DNA of 64,000 nucleotides, taken from contig JAKPQA010000124.1 of NCBI GenBank assembly GCA_029547025.1, forward strand, positions 1-64,000, given 5' to 3'. Shown in pieces: positions 31,488-40,290 of this stretch. The stretch comes from Armatimonadota bacterium (lineage in GTDB: Bacteria > Armatimonadota > Zipacnadia > UBA1398 > JAKPQA01). The translations under genes were made by a program, and so were the position numbers. The number at the start of each line of letters is the position of its first letter. Position 1 is the first letter of the stretch. A model generated the notes under the pieces. It saw only the letters and a program-made list of their open reading frames with translations, had not been told where the DNA came from and ran no database searches.

Positions 31488-33848
31488 TTGCAGGTTATGG
31501 ATGTAATAAGTGCCCTCCTGGGACTATCGACCTCGGAGGGCACGGTTCCAGGGATTGCGGAAGGCGCTGCCGGCTTCGCCGATGTGCTCCAGGCGGCGCT
31601 AGCCGGGGCGGGTGCGCTCGGTGCCGGGGACGCGACGGAGGTGACTGCTCCGTCCGGAAGTGCCCGGGAGGCACTGGCGTGGCTGGCCTCGGCCCTGGGC
31701 TTGGGTTCGGCGGACACCACGTCACCCACCGAGCGGGGACAGCCCGCTTCCGTGACGTGGGCCGCTCTGCCCGAAGCCCTACGGCATCGTCTGACGCAGC
31801 TCGACGCACTGGCCGGCATGTGGCTGGCCAGTGTGGTGGCTCGCATCGCCTCGGTGGAGGCCGAACCCCCGGCTGGGGAGACGGCCGGATCGAACCCACC
31901 GCCGTTGCCCAAGGCCGTCGATCGGGTGCTGAAGCAGCTCGAGGAGGCTGGTGTTGTGCTGCCCGAGTCTCTCCGCGCCCTGGCCAGTATGGCCAGGGGT
32001 GATGAGGGCTCAGGAACGCAAGGCCAGTCGTCGGTCTCCGCAGCGCAGGCGGTGGTGGACGTCACGCCGGTCGAGGCCAGGACGCGAGTCTTCGACGAGG
32101 CCAGCGCGGCGACGGTCACGATCGGCGAGCGGCCGGAGACCGTCGTCGTTGCGGTCCCCGAGCTGCCGCGGCGTGGCGCGAGTCCGTTCGGGGGGACTCG
32201 TGCCGATCGGTGGGTGCCGAACGCGGAGCCCACCCGGGTCGCGCCTGCGGTAGCCCGGTCTGAGCCGAACGAAGGGTCCACCGTGCGGGCGGCGGGCGTG
32301 GCGCCGGATGATGGTGGTTTGGGTCCCGCAGTCGCGGCCGTCACGCGCGAGGCGAGTGATGCCATGCAGGCAACGACCGGCTCCGCGAGCGTGCCGGTCG
32401 GCGGCCGCCTGCCGGCGTTGTCGTCGGTGGATGCCGCGGTGCAGGCTCTCCTGGGTGCGCTCGAGAGGACCGTCGAGGCATCGGACGCGCCGCAAGCGCT
32501 ACAGGGCGGCGGCGCTGCCCGTGTGCCGACTCAGGCGCTTCCCGAGCAGTTCCGCGTCGCTCGAGTGGCATCTGAACTCGCGCGACAGGTGGGCCAAGTG
32601 CTGGCTCCCACGGCCGGGATATCCGTGTCGCCGACCCAGTGGCTGAGCGCCCTGCGCACCCAGTTCGCGACCGGCGCGACGCTGGATGGAACGGCGCCGG
32701 CAGTCGACTCGCCGCGACCCACAGGTGTGGTTCGTGCGGTGCCGGCGGAGGTGGTGGTGGCCGAAGCCGATCTGCCGCCGACCAGCGCCCACGGTGTTTC
32801 CGTCTGGGCCGAGCCAACGGTCTCGGCCGTGCGACCGGCGGCCGGGATCGTGCCTTCCGCCGGAGCGAATCCGGCGTGGTCGAGCGAGGGAGAGGAGGCC
32901 GGCACAGTCTCCCAGGCGCCGGTGGCGGCCGTGGTGGCCAGCAAGACCGATCCCGTGCCCGTCACGGCCGGGGCTACGGCCTCGGGGTGGGTGGCACGGC
33001 AAGAACCATCGCTCGCACCCCCGGCAACCGTGCGGGCTTCCGATGTGCCGCCGGTGATCCGGGTCGGCACGGTGGAGTTCGTTACCGGAGCGCCGGTGGG
33101 CCCGGTTCCTGCACCGGTGGCAGCCGAGGATCCCAGCGCGGTGGTGGCTCGAGTGGTTCGCGCTGCCGTTTCCGGCCGGCCGAAGGCCCAGGCCTCGGTC
33201 CGTGTCGCGGGCACGGTGGCGAGTGGGCGAGGCGCCGGAGTCCAGGCGACGGCAGCCCCCGCTTCGGCCGAGACGGTCAGTGGGACCCGAGCCGACGCCA
33301 CGCTCCCCGTGCAACCCGCGGGGGCCATGCAGGTGGGGACGCCGCGGTCGACCATCGCGTCCGGCAGCGAGGCCCGAGTCGAACCGGGCGCCTCCGCGGC
33401 GGGCGTCGATCGGGTAGAACTGCTGCAACAGATTCACGATGCCGTCAGCCGGATGCGCCTGAGCCGGCGGGGCGGTGAGGTAAGCCTCCGCCTCAAGCCC
33501 GAGCACCTGGGTGAGATGCGGGTGGCCGTGTCGGTCTCGGACGGGATCGTCCGGGCCCGCATCGTCACCGAGAGTCCCGCGGTGCGCGCGGCACTCGAGA
33601 CGGACGTGGCGGCGTTGCGGCGTTCGCTGTCCGACTCGGGGTTGGTGGTCGATAGCATCCAGGTCTCGGTGGGGGGCGACGGTGCCTCGCGGTTCCTGCC
33701 GCAGAGAGACCGTTCGTTCTATTCCGAGGTGTACCGGAGTTTCGAGCCTCGCGCCTCCTCGGCGCTGGAGGCCGTCGCTCCAGCCGTCGGGCTGCTGGCT
33801 GTGGCCAGCGCCGCGGCGGGGGCGACCAGCCTCAGTGTTCTGGTGTGA
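31488..33848 (+). CDS. fliK: flagellar hook-length control protein FliK
   Basis: FliK measures the hook and switches export to filament proteins. TTG 31488 is preferred, with GGGAGG (31472-31477) 10 bases upstream; ATG 31497 is also in frame. The product is about 786 residues, longer than most FliK proteins (300-700). Residues up to about 640 are low-complexity Ala/Val/Pro/Ser, as expected for a flexible ruler. The C-terminal domain contains the family signature near 675-720 (LRLKPEHLGEMRVAVSV), which contacts FlhB. Residues downstream of it are not conserved. flgD follows 27 bases later. Confidence 0.9.
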   Translation: MQVMDVISALLGLSTSEGTVPGIAEGAAGFADVLQAALAGAGALGAGDATEVTAPSGSAREALAWLASALGLGSADTTSPTERGQPASVTWAALPEALRHRLTQLDALAGMWLASVVARIASVEAEPPAGETAGSNPPPLPKAVDRVLKQLEEAGVVLPESLRALASMARGDEGSGTQGQSSVSAAQAVVDVTPVEARTRVFDEASAATVTIGERPETVVVAVPELPRRGASPFGGTRADRWVPNAEPTRVAPAVARSEPNEGSTVRAAGVAPDDGGLGPAVAAVTREASDAMQATTGSASVPVGGRLPALSSVDAAVQALLGALERTVEASDAPQALQGGGAARVPTQALPEQFRVARVASELARQVGQVLAPTAGISVSPTQWLSALRTQFATGATLDGTAPAVDSPRPTGVVRAVPAEVVVAEADLPPTSAHGVSVWAEPTVSAVRPAAGIVPSAGANPAWSSEGEEAGTVSQAPVAAVVASKTDPVPVTAGATASGWVARQEPSLAPPATVRASDVPPVIRVGTVEFVTGAPVGPVPAPVAAEDPSAVVARVVRAAVSGRPKAQASVRVAGTVASGRGAGVQATAAPASAETVSGTRADATLPVQPAGAMQVGTPRSTIASGSEARVEPGASAAGVDRVELLQQIHDAVSRMRLSRRGGEVSLRLKPEHLGEMRVAVSVSDGIVRARIVTESPAVRAALETDVAALRRSLSDSGLVVDSIQVSVGGDGASRFLPQRDRSFYSEVYRSFEPRASSALEAVAPAVGLLAVASAAAGATSLSVLV

Positions 33849-33875
33849 GGGGCTCGCGAGAGGATGTGACGATAC

Positions 33876-34307
33876 GTGGCCTATGTCAGCGATGCCGTGG
33901 CCGGCGTGCTTGGTTCCACCCAGAAAGTGAGCACGTCGGGTACCACGCCGACCCAGTCACTCGGGCGCGATGACTTCTTCGCCCTGCTGATCGCCGAGCT
34001 GAAGAACCAGGACCCGATGGAACCCAAGGACGACACCGAGTTCCTGTCCCAGCTCGCCCAGTTCAGTAGCCTTGAGGAAATGCGCGCCCTGACCGAAACC
34101 CAAAGTACTCTTCTGTCCTACCAGATCGTCGCCCAGGCGGCGGCGCTCTTGGGGCGTACCGTGGAGGCCCAAGTGGTCGACTCCTCCACCGGCAAGACCA
34201 CCACGGTGACCGGCACGGTCTCCGAGGTGAGCTTGTCGACGTCGCCACCCAGTCTGATGGTGGACGGGCAGAAGGTGGACATCTCATCCGTGACTCGGGT
34301 GTACTAG
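33876..34307 (+). CDS. flgD: flagellar hook assembly (cap) protein FlgD
   Basis: FlgD is a scaffold cap that lets hook subunits assemble. The protein has 143 residues from GTG 33876. The N-terminal signature at about 28-70 has FFALLIAELKNQDPMEP followed by TEFLSQLAQFSSLE, both diagnostic. The short C-terminal portion (a beta-rich region with a DGQKVDIS segment) resembles Bacillus-type FlgD without the large extra domain of enterobacteria. It precedes flgE with the short operon protein between, the usual Gram-positive-like order. Confidence 0.95.
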   Translation: MAYVSDAVAGVLGSTQKVSTSGTTPTQSLGRDDFFALLIAELKNQDPMEPKDDTEFLSQLAQFSSLEEMRALTETQSTLLSYQIVAQAAALLGRTVEAQVVDSSTGKTTTVTGTVSEVSLSTSPPSLMVDGQKVDISSVTRVY

Positions 34308-34334
34308 CCCGAGCGCGGCGCCCAGGTGAGGCCG

Positions 34335-34745
34335 ATGGCTGACGACATCAGGATCAATCTGCCGAGCGAGATTCGGATCCGCCCCCCCCAGCGGGAGCGG
34401 GTCACGTCCGAGGCGACTCCTGAAGCCCGGCCCGACGAGGCTGCCAAGTCCTTTCGACAGACTCTGCAGGAGCAGATCCAGCGGGCCGCGCCCGATGTGC
34501 GGTTCTCGGCGCACGCGCAGTCGCGGCTGGCCGCCCGTCAGATCGTGCTGAGCGACTCCGATCTCGCTCGTATCCAAGATGCGATTGATCGGGCCGCCGG
34601 CAAGGGTGCCCGGGACTCGCTCCTGGTGATGGATGACCTGGCTCTCGTGGTGAGCGTCACGAACCGCACGGTGATCACGGCGGTGGACGGTCCCAGTCGC
34701 AAGGGGAACGTCTTCACGAACATCGACAGCGCCGTCATCGTGTAG
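34335..34745 (+). CDS. conserved flagellar operon protein (TIGR02530-like)
   Basis: The protein has 136 residues from ATG 34335, after an AGGTGAGG. The C-terminal half is strongly conserved within this family: FSAHAQSRLAARQI at about 55-68, then KGARDSLLVMDDLALVVSV, a VTNRTVITAVD segment, and NVFTNIDSAVIV at the end. It lies between flgD and flgE, the family's usual place. It is thought to be a hook-associated or export-linked factor; no activity is known. The N-terminal 50 residues are charged and probably flexible. Confidence 0.9.
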   Translation: MADDIRINLPSEIRIRPPQRERVTSEATPEARPDEAAKSFRQTLQEQIQRAAPDVRFSAHAQSRLAARQIVLSDSDLARIQDAIDRAAGKGARDSLLVMDDLALVVSVTNRTVITAVDGPSRKGNVFTNIDSAVIV

Positions 34746-34799
34746 GCGAACACGGAGCCCGACAAGCGAACGGGCCGGACCTCTTCGAGGACGCCCGAC

Positions 34800-34823
34800 G
34801 GCCGCCAACCGACTGCGGCGGCC
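34800..34823 (+). other. hairpin in the flgE upstream gap
   Basis: GGCCGCC (34800-34806) pairs with GGCGGCC (34817-34823) across a 10-base loop, in the 182-base gap before flgE. No U-tract follows, so it is more likely a processing or attenuation hairpin than a terminator. Weakly supported. Confidence 0.35.
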
Positions 34824-34927
34824 GGGACCCGCGTGGCGGAAGCGCGCCGGGTCGCCACGGTCCATGGGCCGGGGCGTCCTCGGGGCCAGCCTCCGCGCAC
34901 CATGGCCGACAAGGAGGTCGATCGCCA

Positions 34928-36880
34928 GTGCTCCGTTCCCTGTTCTCAGGCACCTCAGGCCTGAGGGTGCACCAGCTCTGGCTAGACGTAGTAGGAAGCA
35001 ACATATCTAACGTCAACACGACTGGCTACAAAGACACGCGGACCAGCTTCAAGGAAGCCATCCAGCAGACCTTGCGCGGCGCCAGCGCGCCCGGCACGAA
35101 CATCGGCGGTGTCAACGCCCAGCAGGTCGGACTGGGGTCGTCGTCCGGGTCCATCGACTCCAACTTCAACCAGGGCAACCTCGAGACCACTTCGCGCCGC
35201 GGCGACCTGGCCATCGAGGGGAATGGGCTCTTCATCCTGCGCCGGGGCACCGAGAACGTCTACACGCGTAACGGTGCCTTCGAGATTGACGCCGATGGCA
35301 ACCTGGTGTCGCTAACCACCGGCCTGCGCGTCCAGGGATGGAACGCCGACAACAGGGGAGTCATCGACCCCTCGCAGGCACTCCAGGACCTGATCATTCC
35401 TATCGGTGGCCTCACCTTATCTCGAGCGACCACCAGCGTTCAGTATCTCGGCAACCTCGACGCCGAAGCCATCGGCTACGCACAGACCCAAGAGGGAGCC
35501 GGCTCGGCTCTGCCCGGGCTGCGCGGGGCCGCCACCTTCGGTGTGACCATCGGTGGTACCACGACCAGCGTCGATGTCGAGATTCCGGGCCTGGGGACCT
35601 TGCCCACGGCAGGCGGGGCGTACACGCAGTCGCCGTGCACCGTCGACTACTCACACTTCGTGGGTGGATCAACCTATGACTTCACGGTGACTTCCGGGGC
35701 GGCCGGCGGCACCTCGGCGGCCGTCAGCATCACCGTGCCGGCCGGCGGCTTCGCCGACGTCGCCGCCTTCGTCGCCGCGTGGAACGACCCGGCCAACTGG
35801 AGCGCCGGCGTCGGCCCTGCCAACGTGAGGGCCGTCCTCGAGGACCTGGCCGCCGGCACCGTCCGGTACTACGATGTCACCGGTAGCGGCTCCGGCGCTT
35901 CGAGTCAGTTCACCGTCACTTCCGCGGCGGTGCCCCCGGTACCCGCGGATGTCACCGCCCTCGGTCTCCAGTCGGGAGTCCCGGTCACCTACGGCGCTTC
36001 GTCGACCCCCGACTCGGAGTACAATGCCCTGGTGTTCGCTGATTCGCTCAACTCCGCCGGACTGCCGATCACGGCGTCGACGGATGGAACCGGCGGTATC
36101 CAGATCGTCTCGTCGGTGCCCGGTGTAGCCGGGAACTTCACCCTGGCTGACCAGACGGGTTCGGCCATCGCCGACTACTTCGGCTCCTCGTCCGTCAACG
36201 GTGGGGTCGACGTGGCCCGGTCCAGCGTGGTCGTCTATGATTCCCTCGGCGTGGCGCATACGGTCGATGTCGAGTTCAGCCGCATCGGCAGCAGCCGCCA
36301 GTGGGAGTGGACGGCCACCGACGAGAGCGGTGCCACCGTCGGCTCCGGGTCGCTGAACTTCAGCTCCGACGGCCAGCCCCTGACGCCCACTGGTGTCATC
36401 CAGTTGACCCTGACCAACCCCCAGGCCACATCGCCGCAAATCATCACACTGCACTTCGACAATGTGCAGCAGTTCGCGGGACAGAGCACCGCCCAGGTGG
36501 CAAACCAGGACGGTGTCGCTCCGGGAACCCTGCAGACATTCTCGGTGTCGCAGGATGGCGTGATCGTCGGCGAGTTCTCCAATGGCCTGAGCCAGGCCGT
36601 GGGGCAGGTGGCTCTGGCCACCTTCCAGAACAACGGCGGCCTGGTCCGCCTGGGCAGCACCTTGTTCCGGGAGACTGTGAACTCGGGAGCGGCTCAGGTC
36701 GGAACTGCCGGCTCGGCGCAGCGCGGTACCATTCAGGGGGGTACCCTGGAGGCGTCGAATGTGGATCTGGCCGACCAGTTCACCAAGCTGATCATTGCGG
36801 AACGCGGGTTCCAGGCGAACTCGCGCATTATGACCACCTCCGACGAGATCCTGCAGGAGCTGGTCAACCTGAAGCGGTAG
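34928..36880 (+). CDS. flgE: flagellar hook protein FlgE
   Basis: FlgE polymerises into the hook. The protein has 650 residues from GTG 34928; GGAGG (34912-34916) lies about 11 bases upstream. The N-terminal segment has SLFSGTSGLRVHQ and SNISNVNTTGYKDTRTSF (about 4-16 and 25-45), typical of hook proteins. The C-terminus ends ERGFQANSRIMTTSDEILQE and LVNLKR, the polymerisation helix. The centre (about 150-500) is long, Gly/Ser/Thr-rich and beta-like, with probably surface-exposed domains inserted relative to 400-residue FlgE proteins. No filament-junction genes follow. Confidence 0.95.
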   Translation: MLRSLFSGTSGLRVHQLWLDVVGSNISNVNTTGYKDTRTSFKEAIQQTLRGASAPGTNIGGVNAQQVGLGSSSGSIDSNFNQGNLETTSRRGDLAIEGNGLFILRRGTENVYTRNGAFEIDADGNLVSLTTGLRVQGWNADNRGVIDPSQALQDLIIPIGGLTLSRATTSVQYLGNLDAEAIGYAQTQEGAGSALPGLRGAATFGVTIGGTTTSVDVEIPGLGTLPTAGGAYTQSPCTVDYSHFVGGSTYDFTVTSGAAGGTSAAVSITVPAGGFADVAAFVAAWNDPANWSAGVGPANVRAVLEDLAAGTVRYYDVTGSGSGASSQFTVTSAAVPPVPADVTALGLQSGVPVTYGASSTPDSEYNALVFADSLNSAGLPITASTDGTGGIQIVSSVPGVAGNFTLADQTGSAIADYFGSSSVNGGVDVARSSVVVYDSLGVAHTVDVEFSRIGSSRQWEWTATDESGATVGSGSLNFSSDGQPLTPTGVIQLTLTNPQATSPQIITLHFDNVQQFAGQSTAQVANQDGVAPGTLQTFSVSQDGVIVGEFSNGLSQAVGQVALATFQNNGGLVRLGSTLFRETVNSGAAQVGTAGSAQRGTIQGGTLEASNVDLADQFTKLIIAERGFQANSRIMTTSDEILQELVNLKR

Positions 36881-36950
36881 CCCTGAACAACGGCGCTGGC
36901 GTGGCTGCGGGATGGCCCCGCGGCCGCGCCAGCCCTCAGGAGGAGCTCCG

Positions 36951-37154
36951 ATGATCCCGGTGACGCGCCTCAACGGCACCGAGCTCTATGTCAACTCCGA
37001 CCTCGTCGAGACCGTCGAAGCCACGCCGGACACGGTAGTCACCCTCACCACCGGGAAGAAGCTCGTGGTCCTCGAGTCCGTCGATGACGTGGTGGAGCGG
37101 ATGGTCCAGTTCCGGCGGCGCATCAATGTGGCCCTTCAGCCCCCCAGCGAGTGA
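36951..37154 (+). CDS. flbD: flagellar protein FlbD/SwrD
   Basis: The protein has 67 residues from ATG 36951, with AGGAGGAG (36938-36945) upstream. It is the short FlbD family: MIPVTRLNGTELYVNSDLV (1-19) followed by VEATPDTVVTLTTGKKLVV, a small beta fold. It is normally placed between flgE and motA and in Bacillus helps motor power (SwrD). Here motAB do not follow; the next gene is fliL. Confidence 0.9.
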   Translation: MIPVTRLNGTELYVNSDLVETVEATPDTVVTLTTGKKLVVLESVDDVVERMVQFRRRINVALQPPSE

Positions 37155-37273
37155 GCCCGTTTCCGTGCAGGTGATCGCGCCGCGCATTCGGAAAACAGAT
37201 GCTGCTGACACAAAGACACTGAGTTGGATATCCTGGTGACCTGCTCTCCATGACGAAAGGAAGGCCTTAGCCG

Positions 37274-37753
37274 GTGGATGAGATCTCCGAAGAGGGTGCG
37301 AGCGGTTCTTCCGGGGGCCCGAAGCAGCTCTCGCTCATGCCCGTCATGATCCTGCTGGTCCTGGTCTGCATCCTCATGGCAGCGAATCTCTACGTCAGCA
37401 TGACCCGGAGGAACGGAGGAGGCGGCGGCGAGGCTAAGGGCAAGGGGCCGGTGAAGGCGGTTCCCTGGGAAGCCCCTGAGGAGATTCCAACCCAGTTCAC
37501 GACCACCGACGGCGTGGTAGTGATGAAGGTTGAACTTGAAATGGCGGGGGAGGCCCCGGCGAAGACGCTCTCCGAGCACCCCGGCCGCGTCGCCGACGTG
37601 TTCGTGTCTGTCCTCGAGACCAAGAAGACCGACGAGGTCACCACCGAGGCGCTCAAGGAAGAGATAAAAGAGAAGATTAATAAGATGCTGGGCATAGATG
37701 ACCAGGTGGTGGAAGTGAACTTCCTGCAGTTCCAGAAGCAGAAGCTGCAGTAG
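37274..37753 (+). CDS. fliL: flagellar basal body-associated protein FliL
   Basis: The protein has 159 residues from GTG 37274. One transmembrane helix lies at about 20-42 (LSLMPVMILLVLVCILMAAN). The C-terminal periplasmic domain (about 70-159) has a strand/helix pattern with VVVMKVELEMAG and a terminal VVEVNFLQFQ strand, as in FliL. FliL stabilises stator units near the rotor. The Gly-rich linker and lack of further residues fit the family. It is preceded by a 119-base gap rather than by motA and motB. Confidence 0.88.
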   Translation: MDEISEEGASGSSGGPKQLSLMPVMILLVLVCILMAANLYVSMTRRNGGGGGEAKGKGPVKAVPWEAPEEIPTQFTTTDGVVVMKVELEMAGEAPAKTLSEHPGRVADVFVSVLETKKTDEVTTEALKEEIKEKINKMLGIDDQVVEVNFLQFQKQKLQ

Positions 37754-37811
37754 GCGTGTGCGCCGCTGAGGCCTCGATGGCCCCCGGCGGCAGAGTGGGA
37801 GGCGGAGTCCT

Positions 37812-38840
37812 TTGGGTGAGGTGCTCACCCAGGCCGAGATCGAGGCATTGCTCGCCGGGGTACCGGCGTCGGGCGCGGCCACTCAGGTGGCGAGGAAGCC
37901 CGACGAGCCCGCCGCCGCCGGTCGGCGTCGGCAGACCGTCCGCGAGTACAATTTCCGATCACCTAACAAGTTCTCGCGCGATCAGCTCCGGGCACTCCAG
38001 ATGGTTCACGAGACCTTCGGGCGCCAGTTATCCACCGCGTTCGCGGCCAGTCTGCGGAGCCCGGTGCACTTTGATATTGTCTCGACCCAGCAGCTGCCCT
38101 ACCAGGAGTTCATGGACCTGCTGACGTCGTCGATCATCTACATCTTCAGTGCGCCGCCGCTCGAGGGCCCCATGTTGCTCGAGATTCACTCCGGCCTCGG
38201 GCTCTACATCCTCGAGAGGCTACTGGGTGGCTTCGGCTCGATGACGGCCACCGTGGACCGCGCCCTGACTGAGATTGAGCGCACCATCCTCCACAGCGTC
38301 GCCGAGAGGATGCTGGACGCCCTCGCCTCCGCGTGGAGCGCCATGGTCGACCTGCGGCCTCGGATCGAGGGAACCGAGACCGACCCGCAGTTCGTCCAGA
38401 TCGTGCAGCCCACCGAGACCATCGTCGCCGTCCTCTTCGAGGTCAAGATCGGCGAGGAGACGGGCACGATGAACCTGTGCATGCCGTGCGTGGTGCTCGA
38501 GCCCATTGCCTCGAAGCTGAGCGCGCAGCAGTGGCTCACCAGCACGCGCAAGCCGGCGACCGAGCAGACCATCGCCGCACTGCAGGCGCGGCTCGCGCAG
38601 ACCACGGCGGAGGCTTCGGTGGTACTCGGCGAAGCCCGTCTGTCCATGCGTGAGCTCGTTCATCTCAAACCGGGCGATGTGATCGTCCTGGACCGGAGTA
38701 CCAACGACCCCCTCGTGATGCGCATCGCAGGACGTCCCAAGTTCCACGTCCGACCGGGTTTGGTGGGGAAACGCATGGCGGTGCGCGTGGAATCACTCAT
38801 TCGATCCACAGCGCCGGATGAGGAAGAAGGGAATCCATGA
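37812..38840 (+). CDS. fliM: flagellar motor switch protein FliM
   Basis: FliM is the switch component bound by CheY-P. TTG 37812 gives 342 residues and follows GGGAGGCGGAG. The N-terminal CheY-P-binding motif LTQAEIEALL is at 5-14. The middle domain (about 40-240) contains FGRQLSTAFAASLRSPV and the FliG-contact Gly-Gly motif near 138-139 (LLGGFG). The C-terminal SpoA domain (about 250-340) has LKPGDVIVLDR. Complete. fliY starts within its last four bases (ATGA). Confidence 0.96.
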   Translation: MGEVLTQAEIEALLAGVPASGAATQVARKPDEPAAAGRRRQTVREYNFRSPNKFSRDQLRALQMVHETFGRQLSTAFAASLRSPVHFDIVSTQQLPYQEFMDLLTSSIIYIFSAPPLEGPMLLEIHSGLGLYILERLLGGFGSMTATVDRALTEIERTILHSVAERMLDALASAWSAMVDLRPRIEGTETDPQFVQIVQPTETIVAVLFEVKIGEETGTMNLCMPCVVLEPIASKLSAQQWLTSTRKPATEQTIAALQARLAQTTAEASVVLGEARLSMRELVHLKPGDVIVLDRSTNDPLVMRIAGRPKFHVRPGLVGKRMAVRVESLIRSTAPDEEEGNP

Positions 38841-40030
38841 GCGCTCCGGACGAGCGGACGGGCCTGGCCGCCACCGCACTCGCTCCGTGCTGGGAACGCG
38901 TCGCCGACAAGCTCACCGGTGCCTTCGGCCGCACGGTCTCCCTGGTCGATATGGTGGTGCGCCCGTGCACGCCCGAGGAGCTGGCCGAGGCACTGCCGTT
39001 CGCCGTGGTGGGATGCCTCCACCGGGCCGATGGCGGGATCACCGGTGATGGCCTCGTCGGGCTGAGTGAGGAGCAGGCCCGGGCCGTAGCCGACCTCATG
39101 ATGGGCGGCGACGGGGTCAACTTTGGCGATGAGTTCGGCGACCTACAGGTCTCGGCTGTGGCCGAGGCGCTGAACCAGATGGCCGACGCCTTGGCACAAG
39201 GACTGGGCAGTGCGGTCGGGAACCCGGTCAGCATCGTGTGCGAGGAGGCTGCGACGGGCGTCCTCGGCGAGCAGCTCGACGGGCTGCGCCGGATGGCCGG
39301 GGAGAGTCCCTTGGACCTTGTGACCGCGCGCGTCGATGTCGACGGCGCTCTCTCGCTGTCCTTCTATCACATCCTCCAGTCCACGTTCGTCGATCAGCTG
39401 ACCGGCGGCGCATCCGCCGCCGGAGAGGCGGTCGCCGCCTCGTCCGCACCCGGTGGGATGCCCGAGCCGGCCCCCGCGGAGGCGAGCGACGCCCTCATGA
39501 GTCAGGACGAGGTGGCCGCTCTCCTCGGCCGGACTGGTGGGGCCGCAGCCGAAGAAGAGGCTTCGCCGCTCTCCGCCAGGGCAACGGCGACCGACTCACT
39601 CGCCGCGTCGGCGGCCATGTCGCAGGACGAGATCGCCTCGCTGCTCGCCGGCATCTCCACACCCGCGCCGCCCTCGCCCGCGCCATCGGCCGTCACGGCC
39701 ACCGAAGCGCGGCCCGCGCGGTTCGAACCGCTCGGCGCCCCTCCTTCGGTCAGCGGTGAGTCGGGGTACGAGCTCATCCTCGATATCCCTGTCCAGGTGA
39801 GTGTTGAGTTGGGCCGCGCGACCATGAGAGTGCGGGACATACTGGGCCTGGGGTCTGGCGCCATCGTCGAGCTGGACAAAGCGTCGGGTGAACCCGTGGA
39901 CGTACTCGCCGGAGGCCGGCGCATCGCCACGGGCGAGGTCGTTGTGGTGGATGAGAACTTCGGGGTGCGGATCCTCCAGATTCTCCGCGTCTCACCCGAT
40001 TCCGGGACAAGTACCGACTCGAGCAGGTAG
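38837..40030 (+). CDS. fliY: flagellar motor switch phosphatase FliY
   Basis: FliY combines a CheC-like CheY-P phosphatase domain with a C-terminal FliN/SpoA domain. The protein has 397 residues. The N-terminal CheC-like domain covers about 20-190, with an ALNQMADALAQGL helix at 111-123 in the position of the phosphatase motif; the expected Glu-x2-Asn looks altered, so activity is uncertain. Two CheY-binding-type motifs lie internally: MSQDEVAALL (221-230) and MSQDEIASLL (261-270), each in a Pro/Ala-rich linker. The SpoA domain is at about 311-386 (ILDIPVQVSVELGRATMRV). FliY normally has one such motif at its N-terminus; here that start has none. Confidence 0.92.
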   Translation: MSAPDERTGLAATALAPCWERVADKLTGAFGRTVSLVDMVVRPCTPEELAEALPFAVVGCLHRADGGITGDGLVGLSEEQARAVADLMMGGDGVNFGDEFGDLQVSAVAEALNQMADALAQGLGSAVGNPVSIVCEEAATGVLGEQLDGLRRMAGESPLDLVTARVDVDGALSLSFYHILQSTFVDQLTGGASAAGEAVAASSAPGGMPEPAPAEASDALMSQDEVAALLGRTGGAAAEEEASPLSARATATDSLAASAAMSQDEIASLLAGISTPAPPSPAPSAVTATEARPARFEPLGAPPSVSGESGYELILDIPVQVSVELGRATMRVRDILGLGSGAIVELDKASGEPVDVLAGGRRIATGEVVVVDENFGVRILQILRVSPDSGTSTDSSR

Positions 40031-40290
40031 GACCGGCAAGTCCCGCGAATGGCGTGTGGCAGACCCGATCGGCGTTTGTCAACAACGGGCCGCCATATTC
40101 GCCCTGGCTGGGTGGCCCCTCAGGTGGGCGCCCTCGGGTCCAGTGGGCTTGACGGACCGAGGCCGGGACCGAGACCGCACTTCTCGCCCTCCCCGCAGGG
40201 ATCTCTCGTGCGGCGCGAGATGGCGCGAAGCGGAGCTCTGGCATTTCGTCGATGGCTGCCAAGCCCGACGTGTTCAGTCTGGTGGGGTGG

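Noticed and set aside
39718-39740. GGTTCGAACC-like sequence as a possible tRNA T-arm
   Set aside because: It lies inside fliY in frame and no acceptor, D or anticodon stems can be drawn around it.
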